Source of the DNA: Blastocatellia bacterium AA13
Lineage (GTDB): Bacteria; Acidobacteriota; Blastocatellia; UBA7656
Assembly: GCA_003222245.1 (NCBI GenBank)
Contig: QHVH01000046.1
Location: 1-42,336 of the forward strand
Length of the DNA: 42,336 nt
Direction: 5' to 3'
Shown: piece by piece, positions 1 to 8,271 of the stretch
Layout: every line of letters begins with the position of its first letter
Numbering within the stretch: position 1 is the first letter of the stretch
The notes under the pieces: generated by a model
What the model was told of the DNA's origin: nothing
Database searches by the model: none
Seen by the model: only the letters and a program-made list of their open reading frames with translations
Program-made: the position numbers and the translations under genes

Positions 1-7
1 CCACGGC

Positions 8-3000
8 GTCTCAATCCGCTAATGAACGCGGCTTCGTGTGCTTCGAAGATGATGGTACTGGAGGCCAGTTAACTCTATCGGTCTCAATCCGCTAATGAAC
101 GCGGCTTCGTGTGCTTCTTACAGAATGAGTATACTGGCTTCGTGTTGCCAGTACGTCTCAATCCGCTAATGAACGCGGCTTCGTGTGCTTCCGTCACTAC
201 GATGTTAATCACATTGTACGCGATCTGGTCTCAATCCGCTAATGAACGCGGCTTCGTGTGCTTCTTAAGAAGAACTCTTTTTCTGAGGAGACGCCGGCTT
301 GTCTCAATCCGCTAATGAACGCGGCTTCGTGTGCTTCCACGATACAGGTAAGGCGAGTGGTGACAATGTTCCTGTCTCAATCCGCTAATGAACGCGGCTT
401 CGTGTGCTTCGATGTATAGGGACCGGAAAGAACGGGTGATTTTGTGGTCTCAATCCGCTAATGAACGCGGCTTCGTGTGCTTCCCGCCGTGGTGGGCGTT
501 GTGTATTTATATTTCGCATGTCTCAATCCGCTAATGAACGCGGCTTCGTGTGCTTCGCGGATATCGTGATCCGACCGCCTTCGACGGATATAGGTCTCAA
601 TCCGCTAATGAACGCGGCTTCGTGTGCTTCTATAAGGATCGGCGCACTTGAACTCTGCCTTTCTCGTCTCAATCCGCTAATGAACGCGGCTTCGTGTGCT
701 TCGAATCTGCGGTATGAGCTACAGAATCACGTGCGAAGGTCTCAATCCGCTAATGAACGCGGCTTCGTGTGCTTCATAGAATAGGCCAGGGCGTTGACCT
801 GGCTCAGCTAGTCTCAATCCGCTAATGAACGCGGCTTCGTGTGCTTCGAAAAACTTGCGGTGTGACCTGTACCCGATGTTGCTGGTCTCAATCCGCTAAT
901 GAACGCGGCTTCGTGTGCTTCTATTAACGTTCGTAACGTTCGTGGGTGTTGTTTTTCCGTCTCAATCCGCTAATGAACGCGGCTTCGTGTGCTTCTTTCG
1001 TCTGGCGTTGTGATCGATGCGGCGCGAGCGGTAGTCTCAATCCGCTAATGAACGCGGCTTCGTGTGCTTCTCGTGGAAGCCAAATCGACCGGCTACCGCG
1101 AGTATTAGTCTCAATCCGCTAATGAACGCGGCTTCGTGTGCTTCCTGGCTTTCCCGCGTAGATGAGTGGGTACGGAAGATGTCTCAATCCGCTAATGAAC
1201 GCGGCTTCGTGTGCTTCGGCGAGCCCTTGCACTTTCGGCAGTACGGATTCATCGTCTCAATCGAATTCAGCCGCGCCGATCCACGGGTTCGTTCCCGTCT
1301 TGCACTTTCGGCAGTACGGATTCATCGTCTCAATCCGCTAATGAACGCGGCTTCGTGTGCTTCCTTGGGTCCGGGAGAAGGCGCCGCTTGCGAGCGCCTG
1401 TCTCAATCCGCTAATGAACGCGGCTTCGTGTGCTTCATCCCGCCGTCGCTTGTGCCGTCGACTCCGATTTCAGGTCTCAATCCGCTAATGAACGCGGCTT
1501 CGTGTGCTTCGACTTCACTTCATCGACGCGATCGATGAAGCTCGGTGGTCTCAATCCGCTAATGAACGCGGCTTCGTGTGCTTCCCAATCGCTCGCGGCC
1601 TTTTCCATCACTGGAAATGTCTCAATCCGCTAATGAACGCGGCTTCGTGTGCTTCCGTCAACATCGCGCCCGACTGCGGACAGCGCGGACAGAGTCTCAA
1701 TCCGCTAATGAACGCGGCTTCGTGTGCTTCGATCTTTCCATCGACCAGCATATTCAGGAACCAGAGGTCTCAATCCGCTAATGAACGCGGCTTCGTGTGC
1801 TTCCGATGTCCTGGGCCATCGCCTGCGGGTCGAAAAGCGTAAGTCTCAATCCGCTAATGAACGCGGCTTCGTGTGCTTCTTCGCGCGGGATACTAACGCC
1901 GCTGCAAGCCGTCGTGTCTCAATCCGCTAATGAACGCGGCTTAGTGTGCTTCCGATTCAACGAAGAGGCCGGGAACGGTTGCGCCAGCGTCTCAATCCGC
2001 TAATGAACGCGGCTTCGTGTGCTTCACCCGATTTGTTGCGGGTGGCATCGAACCTTTTCGGTGTCTCAATCCGCTAATGAACGCGGCTTCGTGTGCTTCT
2101 TAGACATCGGCGGCAAGTGTAAAGCAGATTAAAAGTCTCAATCCGCTAATGAACGCGGCTTCGTGTGCTTCTTCAGAGAGTTCTGTGTCGAGACGTAGAC
2201 AATCCCTTGTCTCAATCCGCTAATGAACGCGGCTTCGTGTGCTTCTGGTATAGCCGTTGGTGTACTCAGACGTCGTTTCGTGTCTCAATCCGCTAATGAA
2301 CGCGGCTTCGTGTGCTTCGGCCGCTGTTCAGAGCATTAAGGAACTGCAAAAGAAGTCTCAATCCGCTAATGAACGCGGCTTCGTGTGCTTCCCATCAGCA
2401 TATTCAGGAACCAGAGCTGGTCTACTTTCGTCTCAATCCGCTAATGAACGCGGCTTCGTGTGCTTCACCACGCTCGGCGATGTGATCTATGGAGGCTCGG
2501 CGTCTCAATCCGCTAATGAACGCGGCTTCGTGTGCTTCTGAACGTGACAGCGGCCGCTGTTCTAGCTACCACGCGTCTCAATCCGCTAATGAACGCGGCT
2601 TCGTGTGCTTCCGAAAGAACCCCAAAAACGTAGACCTCGCGGACCCTAGTCTCAATCCGCTAATGAACGCGGCTTCGTGTGCTTCCGACCCGATGCACAA
2701 ACACGTCAAGCGTATGATCTAGTCTCAATCCGCTAATGAACGCGGCTTCGTGTGCTTCCGCGCTGATCTGGTCGGGTCATACCACAATCTGAAGTCTCAA
2801 TCCGCTAATGAACGCGGCTTCGTGTGCTTCCTACCCGGCCCTCGTCGGCCAACTCAACCTGAACGGTCTCAATCCGCTAATGAACGCGGCTTCGTGTGCT
2901 TCGCCAAAGAGCCCACTCCCGCGCCCCGCGAGGCTCCGGGTCTCAATCCGCTAATGAACGCGGCTTCGTGTGCTTCCATAATAAAGATGATGCTTCTCAC

Positions 3001-3860
3001 CAAATCGCCCAAAGTCTCAATCCGCTAATGAACGCGGCTTCGTGTGCTTCAGAATGAATAGTCTCCTGCAGCCGGGGTTACTGCGGGTCTCAATCCGCTA
3101 ATGAACGCGGCTTCGTGTGCTTCCAGATCAGAAGTCAATGTGTGAGATGCTTGCGTGTTAGTCTCAATCCGCTAATGAACGCGGCTTCGTGTGCTTCTCT
3201 GGAAGATGCGGTTTATCTGACCAGTACGTTATAGTCTCAATCCGCTAATGAACGCGGCTTCGTGTGCTTCTCAGCTTATCGAGGGAGGCGGGCAATGACA
3301 CCAAAGTCTCAATCCGCTAATGAACGCGGCTTCGTGTGCTTCCATGACCCTTAATGCCTTTTGGCTGCCCTTTCTAATGTCTCAATCCGCTAATGAACGC
3401 GGCTTCGTGTGCTTCCTCATTCGTTGAGTATATCACAGCGTGTAATCAAAGAGTCTCAATCCGCTAATGAACGCGGCTTCGTGTGCTTCTCAGTGTCGCC
3501 ACCGGCAGCACGGATCAGAGTATCGTGTCTCAATCCGCTAATGAACGCGGCTTCGTGTGCTTCAGCCACCGGGTCTGAGGTCTAAACGTCCACTCCCACG
3601 CGTCTCAATCCGCTAATGAACGCGGCTTCGTGTGCTTCAAAGTGATGGTCGAGTTCGTGCTTACTATACCTGCAACGTCTCAATCCGCTAATGAACGCGG
3701 CTTCGTGTGCTTCAAGCACCGTGCGGCGGCTTGCCGGGAACCAAGCTTCGGTCTCAATCCGCTAATGAACGCGGCTTCGTGTGCTTCGCAAGGGAAAACG
3801 CCGCTCGAAGGACTCGTGGAAGCGTCTCAATCCGCTAATGAACGCGGCTTCGTGTGCTTC
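8..3860 (-). CRISPR. Large type III-like CRISPR array, 53 repeat slots, open at the left edge
   Basis: A 37-nt repeat (plus strand begins GTCTCAATCCGCTAATGAAC and ends CGTGTGCTTC) recurs every 71-76 nt from 8-44 to 3824-3860. I count 52 intact copies plus one disrupted slot at 1254, with spacers of about 34-39 nt. The only point variant noticed is C to A at 1943. On the minus strand the repeat begins GAAGCACACG and ends GGATTGAGAC, and its last eight bases resemble the ATTGAAAC 5' handle of type III crRNAs. Transcription is therefore inferred right to left, with the leader at 3861-4154 next to the cas genes. Window bases 1-7 are the end of a further spacer, so the older end of the array lies outside. 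No cas6, cas1 or cas2 is present, so processing and adaptation must come from elsewhere or be lost. Repeat uniformity suggests a recently active array. Confidence 0.98.
1226..1335 (-). repeat. Exact 37-bp duplication around a 36-bp insert inside the array
   Basis: Bases 1226-1262 and 1299-1335 are identical over 37 nt and differ at the next base on both sides. Each copy consists of the last 28 nt of a spacer plus the first 9 nt of the repeat. Between them lies a unique 36-nt segment (1263-1298). The duplication has the repeat length and the insert has the spacer length, the expected footprint of Cas1-Cas2 integration, but the target is shifted 28 nt off the repeat. As a result one repeat slot (1254-1290) retains only its first nine bases. 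Confidence 0.9.
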
Positions 3861-4154
3861 AGCTCGCGATGCCATTGATTGATAAGGCTCTTAGAGCCTG
3901 CGAGCATGGATATTTTACGCAAACCTCCGAGCTGTGTAAAACCCTGGGAGGTTTGCGTAAAAACGTTCGCGGGCTGCCTTTGCCACTGGTTCCCATCAAC
4001 CTGAGGAGCAGGGCGCCGGGCGCCGAACCGCTGGTGCACTGCATTCTCGGTTAAAAAAAGGAAATATTAAATTGTCAAAGACCACGCAACCACGCCAATA
4101 AAGAGGTCGTCTCGATGGCGGATAACGCTGGCGATCTACATAGAGGCTAATATC
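3861..4154 (-). promoter_or_regulatory. CRISPR leader with a candidate -35 element and a long inverted repeat
   Basis: This gene-free stretch separates the first (newest) repeat from the caspase gene stop and is the expected leader position for a minus-strand array. It has an AT-rich block at 4051-4078 that contains, on the minus strand, a perfect TTGACA (4078-4073). No convincing -10 box is seen at 17 nt; TTTAAC at 4055-4050 is the best and weak. A perfect 16-bp inverted repeat lies nearer the array (3913-3962). Leader function is inferred from position and repeat polarity. Confidence 0.75.
3913..3962. repeat. Perfect 16-bp inverted repeat in the leader
   Basis: The arms are TTTTACGCAAACCTCC (3913-3928) and GGAGGTTTGCGTAAAA (3947-3962), with an 18-nt loop. 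No U-tract follows on the minus strand, so it does not look like a simple intrinsic terminator. It starts about 50 nt from the first repeat, where integration-host or Cas1-Cas2 recognition elements, or a transcriptional operator, could sit. Confidence 0.85.
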
Positions 4155-5243
4155 CTATCCGGGCGCCTGCGCTTCGTCGCGTTCAAGGTCGTTGCAGACA
4201 GAGAGCAACGAATGGATCGCTCGATTCTTTTCCACTTTGATTTCCGGGCCCGGGCCCAGCAGGTCGATTTCATCTAACGCATTTTTAAGCGCCGACCGTT
4301 TTAGATCGATCTTGGATTTCTCGGATTGCCACCTGGAAGTCCGCGATACAAGCTCGCTGAGCGCCTTTGCGCCATTCTTAGGATCGGTGACTATCATTTC
4401 TCGAATCTCTCGGATTGTGATTAGTATGTCGGATACGACGGGCTCCCTTAGCTGCCTCGTCACGGTGGCGAGAGCAATCGCGAAATTATCATCGAGGTCC
4501 TTGACCTGTAGCACAGGTTCTTGTCCAGGCTGGGCGCCCCTGACTTCCTCGCTGATATGGTAGAAAAGGTCCAGGACATTTACCCGCCCGTCACCACGAA
4601 TCGATGCCTTGCCACGGAGGCCTTCGAGCAGGTGCCAGGTGAACAGACCATGATTCGCAGTAGGATGGTTGTACGAGGGCTGATCTGCTTTTGATGATGC
4701 TATGACGACTCGCCCGCTCCCGGCCGCAAGAGTTTCCAAATAGCTCTTGTCGATACCGGGATGCCACGTTTCGCCGCCGATTTCCCTCAGAGTTGCCGAC
4801 CCGGCTGCATGACAGGTGTCGAGAATCACGAGCAGTTTTCGCGCCTTAATAGCTGAAAGCGCGTTGCTGAAACCCTCACCGGAAATACCAGTATCGGCCA
4901 GATGATCAGGGTCACAGTCGAACGGGCAGAGATATGTTCGAACCCCTCTGGCTCTTTTGACCCGACCGCCGTGACCGGAGAAGTAGATGAAGACGGTCGA
5001 ATCTTCATTCGTTCTCTTGGAGAGCTTAGCAAGCTCAGATTCTATCTTTTTCTTTGTTGCCTCCTTCCCGCTTAAGACCGAGACATTTTGGTGCAGGTAT
5101 CCGGACTTTTGAGAATCGGTGAGCAGGGATGCAAGCTCACGCAAGTCATTCGGGCAGGAAGGAAGCTCGGCCAGACCCTGCTCCTGGTATTTATATTTTC
5201 CGATGCCGATCAGTAGAGCGTGTGCTGATTCTTCGAATTCCAT
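4155..5243 (-). CDS. Caspase-like (C14/metacaspase) peptidase with C-terminal adaptor domain
   Basis: The 362-residue protein has an N-terminal caspase fold (about 6-260). The catalytic His is in FSGHGG (His91) and the catalytic Cys in LDTCHAAG (Cys144), so the dyad is intact. No signal peptide or membrane segment is seen; it should act in the cytosol. Residues 280-354 align without gaps to residues 249-323 of the neighbouring CARF protein. Shared positions include IRE, IV, LS, a DE-DL pair, EK-RA-SL and a late Cys. This suggests an adaptor that brings the two proteins together. The gene is the last of the minus-strand type III operon, 81 nt after the CARF gene, with AAAGGA before its ATG, and lies beside the CRISPR leader. 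By analogy with type III-associated proteases it is probably an immune effector switched on by the CARF partner. The substrate is unknown. Confidence 0.9.
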   Translation of the reverse strand: MEFEESAHALLIGIGKYKYQEQGLAELPSCPNDLRELASLLTDSQKSGYLHQNVSVLSGKEATKKKIESELAKLSKRTNEDSTVFIYFSGHGGRVKRARGVRTYLCPFDCDPDHLADTGISGEGFSNALSAIKARKLLVILDTCHAAGSATLREIGGETWHPGIDKSYLETLAAGSGRVVIASSKADQPSYNHPTANHGLFTWHLLEGLRGKASIRGDGRVNVLDLFYHISEEVRGAQPGQEPVLQVKDLDDNFAIALATVTRQLREPVVSDILITIREIREMIVTDPKNGAKALSELVSRTSRWQSEKSKIDLKRSALKNALDEIDLLGPGPEIKVEKNRAIHSLLSVCNDLERDEAQAPG

Positions 5244-5324
5244 TACGTATAGTCCTTTCTATGAAGGGATAGTCTCAGTTCATTTTCAGTCGGCCATCCG
5301 CTATCAGAGGCTCCGCTCTAAACT

Positions 5325-6332
5325 TTAGGGTCTTTTTTCATCGTCCAGGGTACTCAGAAATTGCTCGACTAACGAGCATATTTTTGTCAAAGACCGTACA
5401 GCTCGCTTCTTCTCGATCCGGTAAAGTGGGTCATCAGGGATTAGATCCAATTCGTCCTCAGCTTCGCCAAGGATTGTTCTGAGAGTGTCGACATCATCTT
5501 TCTTAGACTTGAGCTGCGGATGACGGTTCATGAAACGGCTGAGTTCCTCGCCTCCCCTAGATGGATTCTTTACTATTTGTTCTCTTATGCTGGATATCTC
5601 GGAGGGGTTTCGCATGTCCTCCATAACTTTGAAGAGTTGTCGTCCGGAACTTGTGATAGTCCATTCCGATCCCTTTCGTGTCATTAATCTGCTGGCCTCA
5701 AGGAGGTCCCGGGCTCGACCGTCAACCGAGCCTGGTTTCCCTGAGAGCGCGCGATGTAAATCATCGAGCAATGGAAAGAGGCTTACGAACGGGAATCGTA
5801 CGAGCTGGATTTTCGCGAGAGGAGGATGAAGCAGTGAAATAAATTTCTCCGAATCGTTGCCAAGATCTCGGAGCTGCTCCGGCTTCATATGCCATTGGAG
5901 TTCGGGATTGTGATCTACTTCCGTGTAGACAACGTGAAAGAGCATTTTTGCGCCGTAGATCTGGGCCGCAAGCGCCATCATCGCCGACATAGTTTTACGG
6001 CCGCCCGCAAGCGATAAATAAACATCCGCCGAATCATTCAGCGCTTTGAGCTGCTGCGCTACGAGGCTGAGAAACTCCAGGTTATCTTCCTGACTCTCTA
6101 TCTCCTCGGGAGAGATGCTTAAGGGGACATAGAGAATTCGGCCGCTGTAATAGCTCAGCAGGTGATCGGTCAGAACGTCTTCCTCTGCGAGCCTGGACTC
6201 GTAGTCGCTCGTTCGGACCGTTATTACAATAGCAAGCTCGATGTTTTCTTCGCTTTCCAGCTTGTCTATTGCTTCAGTAACCACAGCCGGCGAATCGCCC
6301 AGTGATGAGATCAGTATGTTTTGCCTGGCCAT
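5325..6332 (-). CDS. CARF-domain protein (NE0113/Csx14-like) with winged helix and adaptor domain
   Basis: The 335-residue protein starts at an ATG preceded by GGAGCG. Residues 1-170 form a Rossmann-like CARF domain: NILISSLGDSPAVVTE at the N-terminus and LSLAGGRKTMSAMMALAA at about 107-123, the glycine-rich motif typical of CRISPR-associated NE0113/Csx14 proteins. CARF domains bind cyclic oligoadenylates, and some members degrade them (ring nucleases). Residues about 185-240 look like a winged helix. Residues 249-323 are homologous to the C-terminus of the adjacent caspase (about 29 of 75 identical by eye, no gaps). No HEPN or nuclease motif is seen. The likely role is to sense the type III second messenger and to recruit, activate or restrain the caspase through the shared domain. 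Ring-nuclease activity is an alternative or additional role. Confidence 0.85.
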   Translation of the reverse strand: MARQNILISSLGDSPAVVTEAIDKLESEENIELAIVITVRTSDYESRLAEEDVLTDHLLSYYSGRILYVPLSISPEEIESQEDNLEFLSLVAQQLKALNDSADVYLSLAGGRKTMSAMMALAAQIYGAKMLFHVVYTEVDHNPELQWHMKPEQLRDLGNDSEKFISLLHPPLAKIQLVRFPFVSLFPLLDDLHRALSGKPGSVDGRARDLLEASRLMTRKGSEWTITSSGRQLFKVMEDMRNPSEISSIREQIVKNPSRGGEELSRFMNRHPQLKSKKDDVDTLRTILGEAEDELDLIPDDPLYRIEKKRAVRSLTKICSLVEQFLSTLDDEKRP

Positions 6333-6353
6333 TTTACGCTCCGAAATTGATAT

Positions 6354-6731
6354 CTATCTCCGACCTTCTTTTGGGCGCCTCAACAGACGACAAGTCCACC
6401 CCAGAATCTGAATTGCGTCGTCAACGGGAAGGCGATAAAAGGCCGCGTCGATCGATGATTTTATGTTCTTGTGATAACCGGGCGTCTTGCCGCTTCGTCT
6501 CGCGAAATTCGATTCGGGAAGCTTGTCGATAAGCTTCATTAACTGATTCAGATTTCGATGTCTGATAAGGAAGGTATAGAGCTTCTTCAATTCATTTGGA
6601 TCTACGCCTTGTACTTTTGTTGACTCTCCAACCGGACCTGCCAATGAGGATGACTTTTCGAGGCGATGACAGAGCTGCTTTGCTAGTGCAATATGCTCCT
6701 GTGGAGTCAGTGTGGCGTTTGATTCGTTCAA
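6354..6731 (-). CDS. Small type III-associated protein of unknown function
   Basis: I chose the TTG at 6731 because AAGGAG lies seven bases upstream; an in-frame TTG at 6752 would put that site inside the gene. The product is about 125 residues, basic and apparently helical, with no signal peptide. Its conserved-looking centre is DPNELKKLYTFLIRHRNL, followed by a KLPESNFARR stretch and a C-terminal LGWTCRLLRRP. It sits 18 nt after the third RAMP gene and 21 nt before the CARF gene, so it is clearly part of the operon. I do not recognise the family. It could be a second Cas11-like small subunit, an adaptor linking the complex to the CARF/caspase pair, or a regulator. Confidence 0.7.
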   Translation of the reverse strand: MNESNATLTPQEHIALAKQLCHRLEKSSSLAGPVGESTKVQGVDPNELKKLYTFLIRHRNLNQLMKLIDKLPESNFARRSGKTPGYHKNIKSSIDAAFYRLPVDDAIQILGWTCRLLRRPKEGRR

Positions 6732-6748
6732 GGCGGTCTCCTTGTAAG

Positions 6749-7738
6749 TCAATAAGCGTTTTGAGGCGCCGATCTAGACGAAGGGTATCCCCAGATCTCT
6801 TTCAGCCGTTCGAATGCGTTGTTGTCGATCAGTGAATTTGCAGTGCCGACTTTTGCAGCCAGGAATTCAATGACCTCCTCTTCCACTATCAGGCTCGCGG
6901 CGGAAAACTCCCCGAACGACCTTGCGGGATCTCTAAGCTCAAGACGATCGAGGTAAATCGCTGCCGAGCCCATCATGCCAGCCTTGCCACCGCCGATTTT
7001 TATGACGATGTCGTCAAGCGCACCCATAGCCGTTAGAATCAGACAAAACTCTTCAGCGCGCAGGTTTTCGAAATCGAGATGAAAGTCGAATTCGGACTCT
7101 GGCGCCGCGACTTGATACGGCTCGCCATTCGGATCTTCTATGGGAATACCGTGATAGTAGAATTTTCTACCGTTATACCTTCCGTTCTGATCGGTGTATC
7201 CGGGCGCTTCCGGATGCGGTGTAAACGGCGACTCTAACTGGTGGAGCTTGATCTTGCCTTCGACGAGCACCGCATCCGAGAAGTGGACGCGCCCCTGATA
7301 GCCCAATCCGCCGAAGATACGGCAGCAGGTGCATTGGTATTCACTACGCGAATGAGCGTTTAGTTTTGGGCACTCTCGGAGCGCCGGTAGCGAAAGCTCG
7401 GGCGCATCTCTGTTTTTTCCATCCTTGATACGGACACACGAATGCGAGATCGCTTCGGCAATCGATCTGATAGCACCTTTCAGAGATGTGCCGGGGATTC
7501 GAATCTCGCTCTTGTATGAGATTAATCCGCGAATCGGTTGTTGACGTACAAGTTCATAAACACCGGATCCCACATGTATCGGTGTTAGCGCTTTGATTGC
7601 GCAGTTGAGTCTTCCTGTATAGCCCTCACTGAACCTATTGTGGGGGGTAACTTCGCGACGAGAAACCGTGGAGGGGAAATCGATTTTCCCAAATGGTTTT
7701 GGGTCTGTATCGAACGGCCCAGACTTGTATTTAGACAT
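6749..7738 (-). CDS. Cas7/Csm3-like RAMP subunit (third), probably non-cleaving
   Basis: The 329-residue protein has RAMP hallmarks. An N-terminal strand-loop (NCAIKALTPIHVGSG, 45-59) is followed by IPGTSLKGAIRS (81-92), a cysteine cluster CTCCRIFG (136-143) that probably forms a zinc knuckle, and a glycine-rich loop KIGGGKAGMMGSA near the end. It should bind crRNA as a backbone subunit of a type III-D effector. Unlike the other two RAMPs here, the loop after the first strand (VYELVRQQPIR) has no Asp in the place of the RNA-cleaving residue, so it may not cut. A roughly 40-residue N-terminal extension precedes the RAMP fold. GAGGAC precedes the ATG, and the Csx19-like gene ends nine bases upstream. 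Confidence 0.88.
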   Translation of the reverse strand: MSKYKSGPFDTDPKPFGKIDFPSTVSRREVTPHNRFSEGYTGRLNCAIKALTPIHVGSGVYELVRQQPIRGLISYKSEIRIPGTSLKGAIRSIAEAISHSCVRIKDGKNRDAPELSLPALRECPKLNAHSRSEYQCTCCRIFGGLGYQGRVHFSDAVLVEGKIKLHQLESPFTPHPEAPGYTDQNGRYNGRKFYYHGIPIEDPNGEPYQVAAPESEFDFHLDFENLRAEEFCLILTAMGALDDIVIKIGGGKAGMMGSAAIYLDRLELRDPARSFGEFSAASLIVEEEVIEFLAAKVGTANSLIDNNAFERLKEIWGYPSSRSAPQNAY

Positions 7739-7746
7739 TGCGTCCT

Positions 7747-8271
7747 CTATAACCCCTTAAATTCAGAGATCCCGCAAAAGCGCGTCAGGCAAACAAGGCC
7801 GTCCAGAACATAGTCAACCGTATCGATCTGTAGCGCTGAAGGAAGAGGTTCGGCGGGGAAGAAGCGGTGATAAGTCTGTGAGATTCCGGGCACCGACACC
7901 TCGACCCAGTCGCTCAGTCTATTGCTGCGCTTACCAAACAATTTCTGATGACTACGATGAACGGAGTTGTATTTGATATTGCTTCGAACGAATCCCTGTT
8001 CTTCGGGAAGGCTCACGGTTTCGGACAAATAGGTGATTGTGAACAGTCCTTCACCGGTTTGCCTCCACCTGATTTCCGCGGTCTTATTGAAGACCCTTCC
8101 GCGCGGCAGCGGTGCACACAGCGTCTTCGGATCGAGCGGTTCGAATCGCGGCCGCAACAGAGGGCTCGAGTCTTCGGCGAGCAAGATCGACGATTCGCCT
8201 GAGACTAGACCGATGATCTCGACTACTCTGACCCAGTCTCCTGATGAGCTAGCAACGATGCCTTCAATCAT
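7747..8271 (-). CDS. Csx19-like type III-D accessory protein
   Basis: I chose the ATG at 8271 because it overlaps the stop of the preceding RAMP gene as ATGA, a classic coupled arrangement. An upstream in-frame ATG at 8316 would add 15 residues and a 49-nt overlap. The product is about 174 residues with no signal peptide. A central RVFNKTAEIRWRQTGEG segment recalls the arginine/tryptophan core of Csx19 proteins of III-D loci, and its position between Csm3-like genes also fits. Similarity is by recall only, so the family call is tentative. Csx19 has no defined enzymatic role; a structural or assembly role in the complex is likely. Confidence 0.6.
   Translation of the reverse strand: MIEGIVASSSGDWVRVVEIIGLVSGESSILLAEDSSPLLRPRFEPLDPKTLCAPLPRGRVFNKTAEIRWRQTGEGLFTITYLSETVSLPEEQGFVRSNIKYNSVHRSHQKLFGKRSNRLSDWVEVSVPGISQTYHRFFPAEPLPSALQIDTVDYVLDGLVCLTRFCGISEFKGL

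Noticed and set aside
118-154. Spacer containing GGCTTCGTGT, a 10-nt match to the repeat, between short inverted arms
   Set aside because: A 10-nt match in one of about 50 spacers is close to chance; no second anomaly supports a repeat-derived spacer.
2319-2574. GGCCGCTGTTC shared by two spacers
   Set aside because: Only 11-12 nt, in different positions; too short to claim a common target.
109-3878. Many plus-strand reading frames with recurring LNPLMNAASCAS and SQSANERGFVCF peptides
   Set aside because: These are translations of the CRISPR repeat in different frames; no ribosome sites and no coding signal.
3827-4054. Short frames on both strands over the leader
   Set aside because: Overlap the last repeat and the inverted repeat; no ribosome site or family features.
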